Counted from the first letter of the stretch, positions 9,295-18,746 are shown. The stretch: 35,758 nucleotides of DNA from an uncultured Muribaculaceae bacterium (GCA_947386115.1 CANDNO010000021.1:1-35758); one strand, 5' to 3'. Notes: a model not told the origin generated them from the letters alone. A program made the numbers and translations.

Positions 9295-9323
9295 GCTAAA
9301 ATCGACCTTATTCACTATCTTTG
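9292..9323 (+). promoter_or_regulatory. Promoter of dnaB
   Basis: The -7 box is TATCTTTG (9316-9323), with TTAG (9292-9295) exactly 20 bases upstream as a -33-like element. Transcription would start around 9330, leaving only about 10 bases before the first ATG at 9340, or 16 before the second at 9346. Confidence 0.6.
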
Positions 9324-9339
9324 TCATTACAAAAATACA

Positions 9340-10941
9340 ATGACGATGGAATTTACTGGTAATCGCAATAATACTCCCCGGCGTGGAAACGGTCAGCAAC
9401 ACATGTCGCAGTATGACACGCTTGGACGTGTGCCACCTCGCGACAAAGAGCTTGAGGAAGCCGTTCTTGGCGCCTTGATGCTCGAGCGTGACGCATATAC
9501 AACAGTATGTGATATTTTGAAGCCCGACAGCTTCTACGAGCCGGCCAACCAAAAAATCTACTCGGCTATTCAGTCGCTCGGCGCAGCGCAAAAGCCTATC
9601 GATATGCTCACGGTAACGGAGCAGTTAAGGTTAAACGGCGACCTTGAGTCGGTGGGCGGTCCTGTGTTCATTTCCGAACTTACTTCGCGCGTAGCATCGG
9701 GTGCGAATGTCGAGTATCATGCTCGTATCGTGGCCCAGAAGTATCTTGCACGCGAACTTATAAGTTTTGCATCAAATATAGAGGGTAAAGCGTTTGATGA
9801 AAGCAATGACGTTGATGATTTGCTGCAGGAAGCCGAAGGAAAATTGTTTGAGATTTCACAGCGAAACGTAAAGAAGGATGTAACCCAGATTGACCCTGTC
9901 ATCAAACAGGCAATCGAACAGATCCAGAACGCCGCCAACCGTACATCGGGTCTCAGTGGCCTTGAATCGGGTTTCCACGATCTGGATCGCCTTACCTCGG
10001 GATGGCAAAACAGCGACCTCGTGATTATCGCGGCACGTCCCGCTATGGGTAAGACTGCTTTTGTGCTGTCGATGGCCAAGAATATGGCAGTCAATTATAA
10101 TACACCGATTGCCATTTTCTCGCTCGAGATGTCGAATTTGCAGCTTGTGAATCGTCTGATAAGTAATACCTGCGAAATCGAGGGTGAGAAGATCAAGAGC
10201 GGACGACTCAACGACCAGGAATGGGACTCGCTGATGTCGCGAATAAGGCATCTGTACAGTTCGCCTCTCTACATTGACGATACCCCTTCACTGTCGATTC
10301 TGGAATTGCGCACAAAAGCCCGTCGACTCGTTCGCGAGCATCAGGTCAAGATGATTATCATCGACTACCTGCAGCTTATGAACGCCTCGGGCATGAAATT
10401 TGGTAGCCGTGAGCAGGAGGTAAGTATGATTTCACGATCTCTTAAGCAACTTGCCAAAGAGCTCAACATCCCGATTATAGCACTGTCGCAGCTTAACCGT
10501 AGTGTTGAATCACGAGGTGCCGACGGCGGTGACAAGCGCCCACAGTTGAGTGACCTTCGTGAGTCGGGAGCCATCGAGCAGGACGCCGATATTGTTTGTT
10601 TTATTCACCGTCCGGAGTACTATCTTCACAGCGATACCGATGCCGAGGGTCGTGACATACGCGGATTGGCACTGTTTATCGTTGCTAAGCATCGTAGCGG
10701 TTCGGTCGATGATGTAAAGATGAGATTCCGCCATCACTTCGCGCGTTTTGAGAACTGGACCGAATCGGCCTCTATGTCAACAGGTAAAGTAGGTTCACGA
10801 CTCAATAGCGGTAACCTTGACGAGGAAGAGATAGGAAATGCGTTGCCTAAGGCCAACAACAGCACCGATTTCCCCATCAACAATGCCGACCCATTTGCCG
10901 GTAACGACCCGGTCTTGCCAAAAGGTGATGTCCCGTTTTAG
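9340..10941 (+). CDS. dnaB: Replicative DNA helicase DnaB
   Basis: This 533-residue hexameric helicase unwinds DNA at the replication fork. The N-terminal collar domain runs from about residue 28 (RVPPRDKELEEAVLGALML) to about 170. The RecA-like ATPase domain has Walker A ARPAMGKTA (231-239), SLEMS, Walker B-region IIIDYLQLM (339-347), SQLNRSVESR and the DADIVCFIHRPEYY sensor/arginine-finger region. A low-complexity tail rich in Asn, Asp and Pro follows about residue 480. No intein interrupts the ATPase domain. The first ATG (9340) is used. ATG 9346 is equally possible because the leader is very short. The gene stands alone on the plus strand among minus-strand genes and ends at a shared convergent terminator. 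Confidence 0.97.
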   Translation: MTMEFTGNRNNTPRRGNGQQHMSQYDTLGRVPPRDKELEEAVLGALMLERDAYTTVCDILKPDSFYEPANQKIYSAIQSLGAAQKPIDMLTVTEQLRLNGDLESVGGPVFISELTSRVASGANVEYHARIVAQKYLARELISFASNIEGKAFDESNDVDDLLQEAEGKLFEISQRNVKKDVTQIDPVIKQAIEQIQNAANRTSGLSGLESGFHDLDRLTSGWQNSDLVIIAARPAMGKTAFVLSMAKNMAVNYNTPIAIFSLEMSNLQLVNRLISNTCEIEGEKIKSGRLNDQEWDSLMSRIRHLYSSPLYIDDTPSLSILELRTKARRLVREHQVKMIIIDYLQLMNASGMKFGSREQEVSMISRSLKQLAKELNIPIIALSQLNRSVESRGADGGDKRPQLSDLRESGAIEQDADIVCFIHRPEYYLHSDTDAEGRDIRGLALFIVAKHRSGSVDDVKMRFRHHFARFENWTESASMSTGKVGSRLNSGNLDEEEIGNALPKANNSTDFPINNADPFAGNDPVLPKGDVPF

Positions 10942-10960
10942 ACGCGATTCAACCCTATAT

Positions 10961-11002
10961 AAACAGAAATGAGCACTCTTCGACAGGTGCTCATTTCTGT
11001 TT
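10961..11002. terminator. Bidirectional hairpin terminator between dnaB and nhaA
   Basis: A perfect 16-base-pair stem, AAACAGAAATGAGCAC (10961-10976) and GTGCTCATTTCTGTTT (10987-11002), has a 10-base loop. It is centred in the 79-base gap between convergent genes. TTTAATTTTTA follows on the plus strand. The minus-strand flank is less T-rich. Confidence 0.85.
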
Positions 11003-11020
11003 AATTTTTAGCCGTAACTT

Positions 11021-12418
11021 TTACTCTTCTGTATCAGGATCGGCCTTTCCTTTAGGCAGAGTGTGCTTCAAGGCGACAAAGCCCAGGATGCCGGCAAGAA
11101 CCGAGCCAACAACAATTCCGAGTTTCGCGTGATTCAATAAGTCGGCTCCATGTTCGCCCATTGAGCCGAATGACAGGTTGGCTATGAAAAGCGACACTGT
11201 AAATCCGATACCTCCGAGCAGTGATACCGCTGCAAGCATCGACCACGAGCTCCTTACGGGCATGGGCGCGAGTTTGAGTTTGACGGTTAGCCAGGAGAAT
11301 GTGAATATGCCAACGAATTTACCGATTACCAATCCGCACATCACGGCAAGCGATATACCCTCGATGACAGTAGCCGGATTCATGTCGAGCAGGAATATAC
11401 CGGCATTGGCAAACGCAAATAGTGGCACGATGAAGAAGTTTACGATAGGATGCAGCGAGTCTTCAAGTTCCTGCAGAGGTGAAATCACTTTATCGGAAGC
11501 AGATTCGACCTCTTTCAGATAGTTCATCTGCTCCTTGGTAAGTATCGAGCGGCGGTTGAGTAGCTCGTCGTCTTCGGCGCGGAACTTAGATATTGAGGAA
11601 CGTATCTTTTTAATATACTTCTTGGGAGCAAATACGGGTGTAGCCGGTATGCAGAATGCCACAAGCACACCTGCGATGGTGGGGTGGATTCCGGAGTTGA
11701 GGAACAGAAACCACACGGCTGTGCCTATAGTCAGATAGAAAATCTTACTCTGTATGCGCATGAGTGAACCCAGTAACAGTACACCGAGCAGGCACGCGGC
11801 GTAGACAAGCAACATCGCTTCAATATGGGAAGAATAGAATACCGCGATAACTATTATGCCGCCTATATCGTCGACTACAGCGAGTGTGGTAAGAAATATT
11901 TTCAGCGAGATGGGTACGCGTGACCCCAGCATTGCAAGCACGCCGAGGGAGAATGCGATATCCGTTGCCATAGGTATGGCGGCGCCGTTACTGTAGTCGG
12001 TGCCGGCGCTCAGTGCAAAGAATATCGCTACCGGAACAACCATGCCGCCTATTGCGCCTACAATGGGGAGCAGGGCCTGTTTGAATGAGGATAATTCGCC
12101 TACGAGTACCTCTCGTTTTATCTCCAGTCCTATGCTGAAAAAGAATATGGCCATCAATGCATCATTGATGAACGATAGCATCGACATGGGGTGGCCGCTA
12201 TGGCTGAATAGATTGAATGAACCTATCTGAAGCCTTACTTCCTGTTCCCAAAAGTTAAAATAGTGTTGGTTAATAGCCGGAATATTGGCTATGACAAGAG
12301 CAAGAACAGTCGCGGCAATGAGGACATTACCGCCTGAGGCATGGCGTCTCAGCGCCTGTCGGGCAGCGTAGAATACATTATGGCCCGAGTTTTCTTCTTG
12401 AATCTGGTTGTGTGTCAT
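11021..12418 (-). CDS. nhaA: Na+/H+ antiporter NhaA
   Basis: This 465-residue inner-membrane antiporter exchanges sodium for protons to control pH and salt. About a dozen hydrophobic segments are visible. The catalytic core matches E. coli NhaA: MATDIAFSLGVL holds the transport Asp153, and LAVVDDIGGIIVIAVFY holds the Asp183-Asp184 pair. FFFSIGLEIKREVLVGEL and GIGFTVSLFIANL are further family signatures. A longer hydrophilic loop (about 285-330, with KFRAEDDELLNRRSILTKEQ) is inserted relative to E. coli and seems typical of Bacteroidetes members. The open frame continues to 12493, but the ATG at 12418 (MTHNQIQEE) gives a cleaner cytoplasmic N-terminus. No convincing promoter was found in the 109-base gap behind lepA. 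Confidence 0.95.
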   Translation of the reverse strand: MTHNQIQEENSGHNVFYAARQALRRHASGGNVLIAATVLALVIANIPAINQHYFNFWEQEVRLQIGSFNLFSHSGHPMSMLSFINDALMAIFFFSIGLEIKREVLVGELSSFKQALLPIVGAIGGMVVPVAIFFALSAGTDYSNGAAIPMATDIAFSLGVLAMLGSRVPISLKIFLTTLAVVDDIGGIIVIAVFYSSHIEAMLLVYAACLLGVLLLGSLMRIQSKIFYLTIGTAVWFLFLNSGIHPTIAGVLVAFCIPATPVFAPKKYIKKIRSSISKFRAEDDELLNRRSILTKEQMNYLKEVESASDKVISPLQELEDSLHPIVNFFIVPLFAFANAGIFLLDMNPATVIEGISLAVMCGLVIGKFVGIFTFSWLTVKLKLAPMPVRSSWSMLAAVSLLGGIGFTVSLFIANLSFGSMGEHGADLLNHAKLGIVVGSVLAGILGFVALKHTLPKGKADPDTEE

Positions 12419-12527
12419 TGTGAAAATACCTATATGGAATACTAACAAAAGTGAATCGTAGAAAGTTGAATGCAGCATGTCGTTGACCGGCATACTGCAT
12501 ATATGAGGTTTCCCTCGCGGGATAAGT

Positions 12528-14315
12528 TTAGTCGAGTTTCAAGACGGCAAGGAAGGCTTTCTGCGGTACTTCTACCGAGCCAATCTGCTTCATGCGCTTC
12601 TTACCTTTCTTCTGTTTCTCAAGCAGCTTACGCTTTCGCGATATGTCGCCGCCATAGCATTTTGCTGTCACATCCTTGCGCACGGCCTTGATCGTTTCGC
12701 GGGCGATGATCTTGGCACCGATGGCTGCCTGTATGGCAATGTCAAACTGTTGTCTCGGAATAAGTTCTTTGAGCTTTTCGCACATTTTACGTCCAAAGGT
12801 CACTGCATTATCCGCATGAGTAAGTGTAGACAGGGCGTCGACACTTTCTCCGTTGAGAAGTATGTCGAGCTTGACAAGACGCGACTCTCTGAAATCGTGC
12901 AAGTGATAGTCGAACGATGCATAGCCTTTCGAAATTGATTTGAGTCGATCATAGAAATCGATTACAATCTCGCCGAGAGGCATATCAAATATAAGCTCTA
13001 TGCGGTTGCCCGAGATATATTCCTGCTTGATAAGTTCTCCACGCTTGCCAAGACACAGTGTCATGATGGGTCCGATGTATTCGGCGGCCGTTATTACCGA
13101 TGCTCGTATATATGGCTCTTCAATATAGTCGATGAGCGTAGCTTCCGGCAGTCCTGATGGATTGTGGACCTCTGTGACATTGCCTTTTTTATCGTGAACG
13201 CGGTAGGAAACGTTAGGAACGGTGGTGATGACGTCCATGTCAAATTCACGTCCAAGACGCTCCTGGATAATCTCCATGTGGAGCAGGCCAAGGAATCCGC
13301 ATCGGAATCCAAAGCCAAGTGCTGCCGATGATTCGGGCTGGAACGTGAGCGACGCGTCGTTGAGCTGTAGCTTCTCGAGCGACGTGCGCAGGTTCTCAAA
13401 ATCCTCAGTTTCGATGGGATAAACGCCGGCAAAGACCATCGGTTTTACCTCTTCGAAACCATCGATAGCATTTTCACACGGACGGTCGACATGGGTGATT
13501 GTATCGCCCACCTTTACCTCACGCGAGGTTTTGATGCCCGATATGATATATCCTACGTTGCCGGCCGAGAGCTCGTTGCGTGGTGACATGTCGAGCTTGA
13601 GTACACCAATTTCGTCGGCATTATACTCCTTGCCTGTAGCAACAAACTTAACGAAGTCGCCCTTGCGTATCGTTCCATTCTGAATCTTGAAATAGGCGAT
13701 AATGCCTCGGAACGGATTGAAAACCGAGTCGAATATGAGCGCCTGAAGCGGTGCATTGGGGTCACCTACGGGGGCGGGTATGCGTTCGATAATGGCTTGA
13801 AGAATCTCGGGAACTCCTACACCGGTCTTGCCGCTTGCACGTATGATCTCGTCGTGTCGGCAACCGAGCAGCTCTATTATCTGGTCCTCAACTTCGTCGG
13901 GCTTGGCGCTGTCGAGGTCGATCTTGTTGATTACGGGTATGATTTCAAGATCATTGTCGATAGCCATGTAGAGGTTGGAAATCGTTTGTGCCTGTATTCC
14001 CTGCGACGCATCGACGATGAGTAGCGCTCCCTCGCACGCGGCAATGGAGCGCGACACTTCGTACGAAAAGTCGACGTGTCCGGGAGTATCAATAAGGTTG
14101 AGCACATACGGCTGCCCGTCGAGGGTATAGTCCATCTGTATGGCGTGACTCTTGATGGTGATACCGCGCTCGCGCTCGAGGTCCATATCGTCGAGGACCT
14201 GGGCCTGAAGGTCCTTGGCCTCGACGGTGTTGGTGTACTCGAGCAGACGGTCGGCAAGAGTCGACTTGCCATGGTCGATATGGGCTATTATGCAGAAGTT
14301 GCGAATATTCTTCAT
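12528..14315 (-). CDS. lepA: Elongation factor 4 (LepA) GTPase
   Basis: This 595-residue ribosome-associated GTPase is involved in translation under stress and in initiation or assembly of ribosomes. GTP-binding motifs are [10 protein letters not shown] (11-20), DTPGH (76-80) and NKID (130-133). EF-G-like domains follow. The LepA-specific C-terminus includes [25 protein letters not shown] and ends with the [13 protein letters not shown] pattern. The start is fixed at the ATG at 14315 ([18 protein letters not shown]), because the upstream extension to 14345 would run into the -7 box at 14343-14350. Length is normal for LepA. Confidence 0.98.
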   Translation of the reverse strand: MKNIRNFCIIAHIDHGKSTLADRLLEYTNTVEAKDLQAQVLDDMDLERERGITIKSHAIQMDYTLDGQPYVLNLIDTPGHVDFSYEVSRSIAACEGALLIVDASQGIQAQTISNLYMAIDNDLEIIPVINKIDLDSAKPDEVEDQIIELLGCRHDEIIRASGKTGVGVPEILQAIIERIPAPVGDPNAPLQALIFDSVFNPFRGIIAYFKIQNGTIRKGDFVKFVATGKEYNADEIGVLKLDMSPRNELSAGNVGYIISGIKTSREVKVGDTITHVDRPCENAIDGFEEVKPMVFAGVYPIETEDFENLRTSLEKLQLNDASLTFQPESSAALGFGFRCGFLGLLHMEIIQERLGREFDMDVITTVPNVSYRVHDKKGNVTEVHNPSGLPEATLIDYIEEPYIRASVITAAEYIGPIMTLCLGKRGELIKQEYISGNRIELIFDMPLGEIVIDFYDRLKSISKGYASFDYHLHDFRESRLVKLDILLNGESVDALSTLTHADNAVTFGRKMCEKLKELIPRQQFDIAIQAAIGAKIIARETIKAVRKDVTAKCYGGDISRKRKLLEKQKKGKKRMKQIGSVEVPQKAFLAVLKLD

Positions 14316-14342
14316 ACAGTAGTTGTCATTGTTACAATACTG

Positions 14343-14374
14343 CAAAGTTACTACATTTTACAATATTGTGCAAG
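14343..14374 (-). promoter_or_regulatory. Promoter of lepA
   Basis: On the minus strand TAACTTTG (14343-14350) has CTTG (14371-14374) 20 bases upstream. The spacer contains the perfect 10-base palindrome ACAATATTGT (14360-14369). The leader to the lepA ATG would be about 20 bases. The promoter sits in the short gap after the DUF4954 gene, so lepA can be expressed independently of it. Confidence 0.6.
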
Positions 14375-14381
14375 AACGTGC

Positions 14382-16385
14382 TTACTCGCTCAGCAGTGGC
14401 TGCAATCGCTCCATAAGATCGCGGGCGAGGGCGCTCTTTGTCTCGATATGATCAACAACCATTTTTACGAATGAATCATCCTCGAATCCACCGCGCACTT
14501 GCTCAAAATCGGCCGTAGCTGTCTCGTCGCTGCCGTCGGCGCCGAAGCCTATGCGCGAAACAAGCGAGAATTCTTTGCGTGCATCGTTATAAAGCATGTT
14601 GTCAAGTTCCACAACGCTTGAGCGCCAGCGCTCTGCGATTATTGCAATATCCTTGGGGGTGAGTTCGTCACAGGTTTTGCCGTACCACTTGGGCATCATC
14701 TCGGCAACCCATGTCCATTCCATGTCGTAATACTCGGCGGCGATTTTTGCAATGCGTGAGCTTACTTTGTCGAGGTCGGTTACCCGGCGATTGACAATGT
14801 CGTCACACAGACGGTTTATCTCGCTCGCCGGAGCTATCATGCCGGCTATATCTATCCAGTCGCCTGTGCCATAGGCTGTCGTAGGACGAAGAGCCTCGGT
14901 AATCTGTGACGCGTCGGTGAATTTTATATCACGTAGGCGGTGCAGCACAGAGTTGCCCATAAACTTGTCGAGAGCCATATTGTAGTAGGTGCGTCCGCGG
15001 CGCAGCGCTTTTGCCTCTATGGTCATCGAGCGGTATGAGTAGCTGTCGGCTGTGAGTCCGCCGGTATTCTCGATATCGTTAAGCAGGTCGATGGCACGGA
15101 ACATCTTCGAGGCTGTATAGGGGCTCAGAAGATTGAAGTTGATGTGGTCGAGGTGTTGCGAGTCGCGTCGACGGTCGCGCTGCGGCCATTTGCGTGCATC
15201 GCGTATCGTTCCCACGCTCTTGATATTAACGCCGGGAACAAGGTAGCTGCGACCGTAGTTCTCGATAAGATATGAGAAGGGCAGAAGGCTTGTGTCGGGG
15301 TGGTTCACGTGACGTCCCATTACGAGAGAGAAGGCTCCGATACGTGCCGGCCACAGAATATAACTGTCGCTGGTAGTCTTTGAGCCTCGCTCAACAACGC
15401 CTTGATGGATAGGGCCGAGCTTATACATGTGGTTGCTCTGGTTTGATCCCGAGCCTGCATTAAGGAATGAGAACATGCCGGCAATGAGCAGGCTCGACTT
15501 GTGCATCGTCACTGTGTATGGTCCGGCAAAGATTGCAGCAGCCTCACCGTTTTCACAAGCGCAGTTGGCAAAGAACAGCGAGTCGTGGGCCGAGAAAAGA
15601 TGTGACAGATGGCATGCCTGACCCACAAAACTATCGAGCAGAACGACTCCGTCTTCTACTCGAGCACCCGATGAGAGGATGAAGTTGCTCGCCATGACAT
15701 TGGTACCCACATAAACAGGATCGACTTTAGATGATGCGATGGTACCGTTGGAAAGTCTTGATGCACCATCGATGCGAGCGTAATCTCCCACGTTGACATT
15801 CAAGATCTCGCCGGTATTGGTGATTCGTGCGTAGGCGCCAATACGGCTACGATGTCCGAGATTTGCCTCGGCGCGCTCCTTGATCATGTCACTTAAAGCC
15901 GACACGAGTCTCGGGTCATGGCGATACATGGCGATAAGATAGGCCAGCTGAGCCGATAGTTGCTCGTAAATGGGGACTTCTCGACCGCCGGTTTCGTTCA
16001 GTACCGAAACGTTTGTGCCTACACCAAACGTAGAATCGAGTGTGGCTACAATGCGATTCACATTTTCAATGAAAGCGTATGGCGCTATGTCGCAGTTGGC
16101 AATGTAATTTGCTACATTATCAATATAGACATTGTCGTCGACTGTGCAGTTATGGAGTTTGACACGGGAGATTGATGCCTGCAATTTAATGCCGCCCGTA
16201 CACTCGAATGTGTGGTCAAGACGGCCAAGATGTATTGTTCCGCTGAACGCTACACGACGGCATCGTGAAGCATCGAAACCATTTTTTACCGTTACTGTTG
16301 ACCAGTCGGTTGCAGTGCATCCGGCGAGTGTCAGCGTTTTGATTTCGGCATCGGTCAGTGCCCTGTAAAGATTGTCTTTGCTCAT
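14382..16385 (-). CDS. DUF4954 family left-handed beta-helix protein
   Basis: This 667-residue protein resembles the DUF4954 family, which I recall mainly from Bacteroidales. From about residue 45 to 400 it has hexapeptide-like, Val/Ile-rich short strands (RIGAYARI, NVGDYARIDGASRLSNGT, YVGTNVMASNFILSSGARVEDGVVL) that suggest a left-handed parallel beta-helix, as in sugar-nucleotide acyltransferases. A conserved-looking, His- and Gly-rich block, QSNHMYKLGPIHQG, lies at about 316-329. The C-terminal third is helical. No signal peptide is seen with the chosen start (MSKDNLYRAL), so it is probably cytoplasmic. The longer open frame to 16475 crosses the promoter at 16433-16464 and is rejected. The substrate and function are unknown. 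A nucleotidyl- or acyltransferase-like enzyme is possible but unproven. Confidence 0.85.
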   Translation of the reverse strand: MSKDNLYRALTDAEIKTLTLAGCTATDWSTVTVKNGFDASRCRRVAFSGTIHLGRLDHTFECTGGIKLQASISRVKLHNCTVDDNVYIDNVANYIANCDIAPYAFIENVNRIVATLDSTFGVGTNVSVLNETGGREVPIYEQLSAQLAYLIAMYRHDPRLVSALSDMIKERAEANLGHRSRIGAYARITNTGEILNVNVGDYARIDGASRLSNGTIASSKVDPVYVGTNVMASNFILSSGARVEDGVVLLDSFVGQACHLSHLFSAHDSLFFANCACENGEAAAIFAGPYTVTMHKSSLLIAGMFSFLNAGSGSNQSNHMYKLGPIHQGVVERGSKTTSDSYILWPARIGAFSLVMGRHVNHPDTSLLPFSYLIENYGRSYLVPGVNIKSVGTIRDARKWPQRDRRRDSQHLDHINFNLLSPYTASKMFRAIDLLNDIENTGGLTADSYSYRSMTIEAKALRRGRTYYNMALDKFMGNSVLHRLRDIKFTDASQITEALRPTTAYGTGDWIDIAGMIAPASEINRLCDDIVNRRVTDLDKVSSRIAKIAAEYYDMEWTWVAEMMPKWYGKTCDELTPKDIAIIAERWRSSVVELDNMLYNDARKEFSLVSRIGFGADGSDETATADFEQVRGGFEDDSFVKMVVDHIETKSALARDLMERLQPLLSE

Positions 16386-16432
16386 AGGTTTGTATGTGAA
16401 TTGGAAACTTTGGGTATTTGATATGTGTGTCG

Positions 16433-16464
16433 CAAAGATACAACTATTGGTCGTAATGTACAAT
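16433..16464 (-). promoter_or_regulatory. Promoter of the DUF4954 gene
   Basis: The minus strand shows TATCTTTG (16433-16440), a full -7 match, with ATTG (16461-16464) 20 bases upstream. A leader of about 40 bases to the ATG at 16385 is implied. Confidence 0.6.
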
Positions 16465-16595
16465 ATTATGACCAATATTTCGCCTTATAGCCTATTTTGG
16501 CAAATGCTTTGCGTAGGTTTTCGGTGTTGAGTTGATTTTTTACCGTCTGTTTTTCAATATCGGTAGTAATGCTTTTGACGCCTTTACCGTACGGT

Positions 16596-18614
16596 TCATT
16601 GACGGGCGAGGATTAGAGCCGAGCGGGGCTCGACATTGATTTTTTTGCCACCTTTGATTGTGCCAAGGCCATCTGTTGCGTTTATATTGCCGTCGCGGGC
16701 TATGACTGTCCATTCGCCGTTGGGGAGTTTGATAGTACGGGCGTCGTCACTACCGTTAAATACCACTTTGATGTCGGCCCAGTTGTCGCCATTGGCATTG
16801 CCGGTGATCGTGTATGAAACGAGATTAGGTTCGGTTGTCTTGTCGAAACGTATATGGCGTGCGATATCATCGGCCGAGGTCATGCGGAACGCGGGATGCT
16901 CTTTGCGCAACTTGATGAGCTCTCGATAATATTTGTATAGATCGGCATTCTCGGCTTTCAGGCTCCAGTCGATAGCGTTTATGCTGTCGGGCGACTTGTA
17001 ACTGTTATGTACTCCTTTTTTGTTTCTGAATATCTCTTCTCCTGCAAAGATGAACGGGGTGCCCTGTGATGTCATCACGATTGTCTGTGCGAGTTTGTCG
17101 GCACGCTGACGCTCGGCTTCAGTCGCTCCGGGCATAGATTTTGCGAGTTTGTCGGTAAGCATAAGGTCGTCGTGGCACGATACATAATTGATAATCTGTG
17201 TCGGTGACGATGCGTACGGGAATTTGGAGTTGTTACCTTTTGTATAATCGACCTGAGGATGGGCGGTTGAAGCGACAATGCCGATTTTAACAGTTTCTTC
17301 ATTGCCGGGCTTGCCGGTTGCAAAGCCACGGTCGGTAGCGTCACTGTAATGACCCTTTACCGCATCGCGCAGGTCGTCGCTGAACACGGCTATGCCATCC
17401 ATGCGCGCTACGTTTTCTTTCAGAGCCCGTTTCTCGACGGGTAGGGGAGAGTCGCCGGCTGTCCAGCCCTCGCCGTATATAATAATGTTGGGATTAATCG
17501 CTTTGAGTTCGGCTGCAACGCGGTTCATGGTCTCAATGTCGTGTATTGCCATAAGGTCGAAGCGGAAACCGTCGATATGGTATTCCTTTGCCCAGTATTT
17601 GACCGATTCGACAATGTAGTCGCTCATTTGTGCTCGCTCACTTGCAGTTTCGTTGCCACAGCCCGATGCATCGCTCCACGAGCAGTCGGCTTTGTGTCGG
17701 TAGTAATAACCAGGAGCAGTGAGTGAAAAGTTTGAACCTTCGTTGTCGCCTGTGTGGTTATATACGACATCCATCACGACACCGATGCCGGCATCATGCA
17801 GTGACTTTACCATCTGTTTCATCTCGCGGATACGAGCCTCGGGATCAGACGGATTGGTTGAATAACTGCCTTCGGGTGCATTGTAGTTCTGAGGATCATA
17901 TCCCCAGTTGTATTGCGGAGTGGCGAGGTTAGACTCGTCCACACTGTTATAATCGTAGGATGGAAGAATATGCACGTGGGTGATACCGAGTTCCTTGAGG
18001 TGGTCTATGCCTGTGGCCAGTCCCTCGGGGCTATGGGTCGCGAGCTCGGTCAGCGCGAGAAATTTACCTTTGTTGACGATTCCGCTTGACGGGTGTACCG
18101 AAAAGTCGCGATGATGCATCTCGTAGATAATAGCATCGGTAATGCTTGCCACCGCGGGCCCATGATCCGATTCCCAGCCCTCGGGATTTGTACTCGCCAA
18201 GTCCACGATAGCTGCGCGCTTACCGTTTGTACCTACGGCCTTTGCCCATACACCCGGTGTTTCGTCAAGCCATTTGCCGTCATACTTTACTCGGAATGTG
18301 TAAAACTTTCCGGTAAGATTGTCGGGCGAGGTGAACCGCCAAGTACCGTTGTTGCTGCGCGTCATGCGGTGAATGCCTGTAGGAGCAGTGTCACGGTCGG
18401 TGTCATAAAGCTGGATAGTGACCTCCTCGGCTTCGGGGCTCCACAGGGTGAAGTGTGTTCCTCGGTCATTGACGAGCAGTTCGAGATCGTCGGCATTGTA
18501 AGTTGGGAAGTCGGCAAAACGCGCGTCGGCCTGACAAGGCGACAAGGGCTCGGCGGCATGTGAGCCAAGCGATATGGCAGCAAGGCCAATTATACTCATT
18601 ACGGTTCGGTTCAT
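16596..18614 (-). CDS. pulA: Type I pullulanase (glycogen/starch debranching), GH13
   Basis: This 672-residue enzyme hydrolyses alpha-1,6 branch points in pullulan, amylopectin or glycogen. A signal peptide (MNRTVMSIIGLAAISLGSHA) suggests export. A CBM48-like beta domain spans about residues 45-140. The GH13 barrel contains the pullulanase signature YNWGYDP (235-241), DVVYNH (282-287), GFRFDLM with nucleophile Asp353, YGEGW with acid/base Glu382, and VSCHDD (478-483). A short C-terminal beta domain ends the protein. All catalytic residues are present. Because it is predicted to leave the cytoplasm, it probably acts on dietary or host glucans in the periplasm or at the surface, not on the cell's own glycogen. 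No C-terminal type IX sorting domain was recognised. It is a single-gene unit with its own -7 box. Confidence 0.95.
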   Translation of the reverse strand: MNRTVMSIIGLAAISLGSHAAEPLSPCQADARFADFPTYNADDLELLVNDRGTHFTLWSPEAEEVTIQLYDTDRDTAPTGIHRMTRSNNGTWRFTSPDNLTGKFYTFRVKYDGKWLDETPGVWAKAVGTNGKRAAIVDLASTNPEGWESDHGPAVASITDAIIYEMHHRDFSVHPSSGIVNKGKFLALTELATHSPEGLATGIDHLKELGITHVHILPSYDYNSVDESNLATPQYNWGYDPQNYNAPEGSYSTNPSDPEARIREMKQMVKSLHDAGIGVVMDVVYNHTGDNEGSNFSLTAPGYYYRHKADCSWSDASGCGNETASERAQMSDYIVESVKYWAKEYHIDGFRFDLMAIHDIETMNRVAAELKAINPNIIIYGEGWTAGDSPLPVEKRALKENVARMDGIAVFSDDLRDAVKGHYSDATDRGFATGKPGNEETVKIGIVASTAHPQVDYTKGNNSKFPYASSPTQIINYVSCHDDLMLTDKLAKSMPGATEAERQRADKLAQTIVMTSQGTPFIFAGEEIFRNKKGVHNSYKSPDSINAIDWSLKAENADLYKYYRELIKLRKEHPAFRMTSADDIARHIRFDKTTEPNLVSYTITGNANGDNWADIKVVFNGSDDARTIKLPNGEWTVIARDGNINATDGLGTIKGGKKINVEPRSALILARQ

Positions 18615-18637
18615 TGTTTGAATTTTGTTTATTGTTA

Positions 18638-18645
18638 CAAAAGTA
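18638..18645 (-). promoter_or_regulatory. Putative -7 box of pulA promoter
   Basis: TACTTTTG on the minus strand matches TAnnTTTG and sits 24 bases upstream of the pulA ATG. The -33 region lacks a clear TTTG, which can be a sign of dependence on an activator, though this is only inference. Confidence 0.45.
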
Positions 18646-18689
18646 CAAAAAAATCATTATTCTGCATCCTACTTCTTGCATTCAAGATT

Positions 18690-18708
18690 TTGTCATTCGT
18701 AATGACAA
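18690..18708. repeat. Short perfect inverted repeat upstream of pulA
   Basis: TTGTCATT (18690-18697) and AATGACAA (18701-18708) are separated by 3 bases. The repeat lies about 45 bases upstream of the pulA -7 box and has no T-run on either side, so it could be an operator or part of a transcript end. Its function is unknown. Confidence 0.5.
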
Positions 18709-18714
18709 CGCATC

Positions 18715-18746
18715 AACCCCGACGACAGGTTAGTGTCGCCGGGGTT
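18715..18746 (-). terminator. Hairpin after the leucine-rich-repeat gene, possible terminator
   Basis: AACCCCGACGACA (18715-18727) pairs with TGTCGCCGGGGTT (18734-18746), with one mismatch in 13 pairs and a 6-base loop. It is GC-rich and lies about 75 bases past the stop of the repeat-protein gene. No U-run follows on the minus strand, so intrinsic termination is uncertain. It may instead protect the mRNA 3' end. Confidence 0.5.

Noticed and set aside
12419-12527. Possible nhaA promoter (CACTTTTG near 12446-12453)
   Set aside because: It misses the TA of the -7 consensus and has no -33 element at the correct distance.
16541-16595. Possible pulA terminator (TACCG/CGGTA and the ACCGTACGGT palindrome)
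   Set aside because: Stems are five pairs, and the T-run lies on the wrong strand for pulA. No supportable terminator was found.
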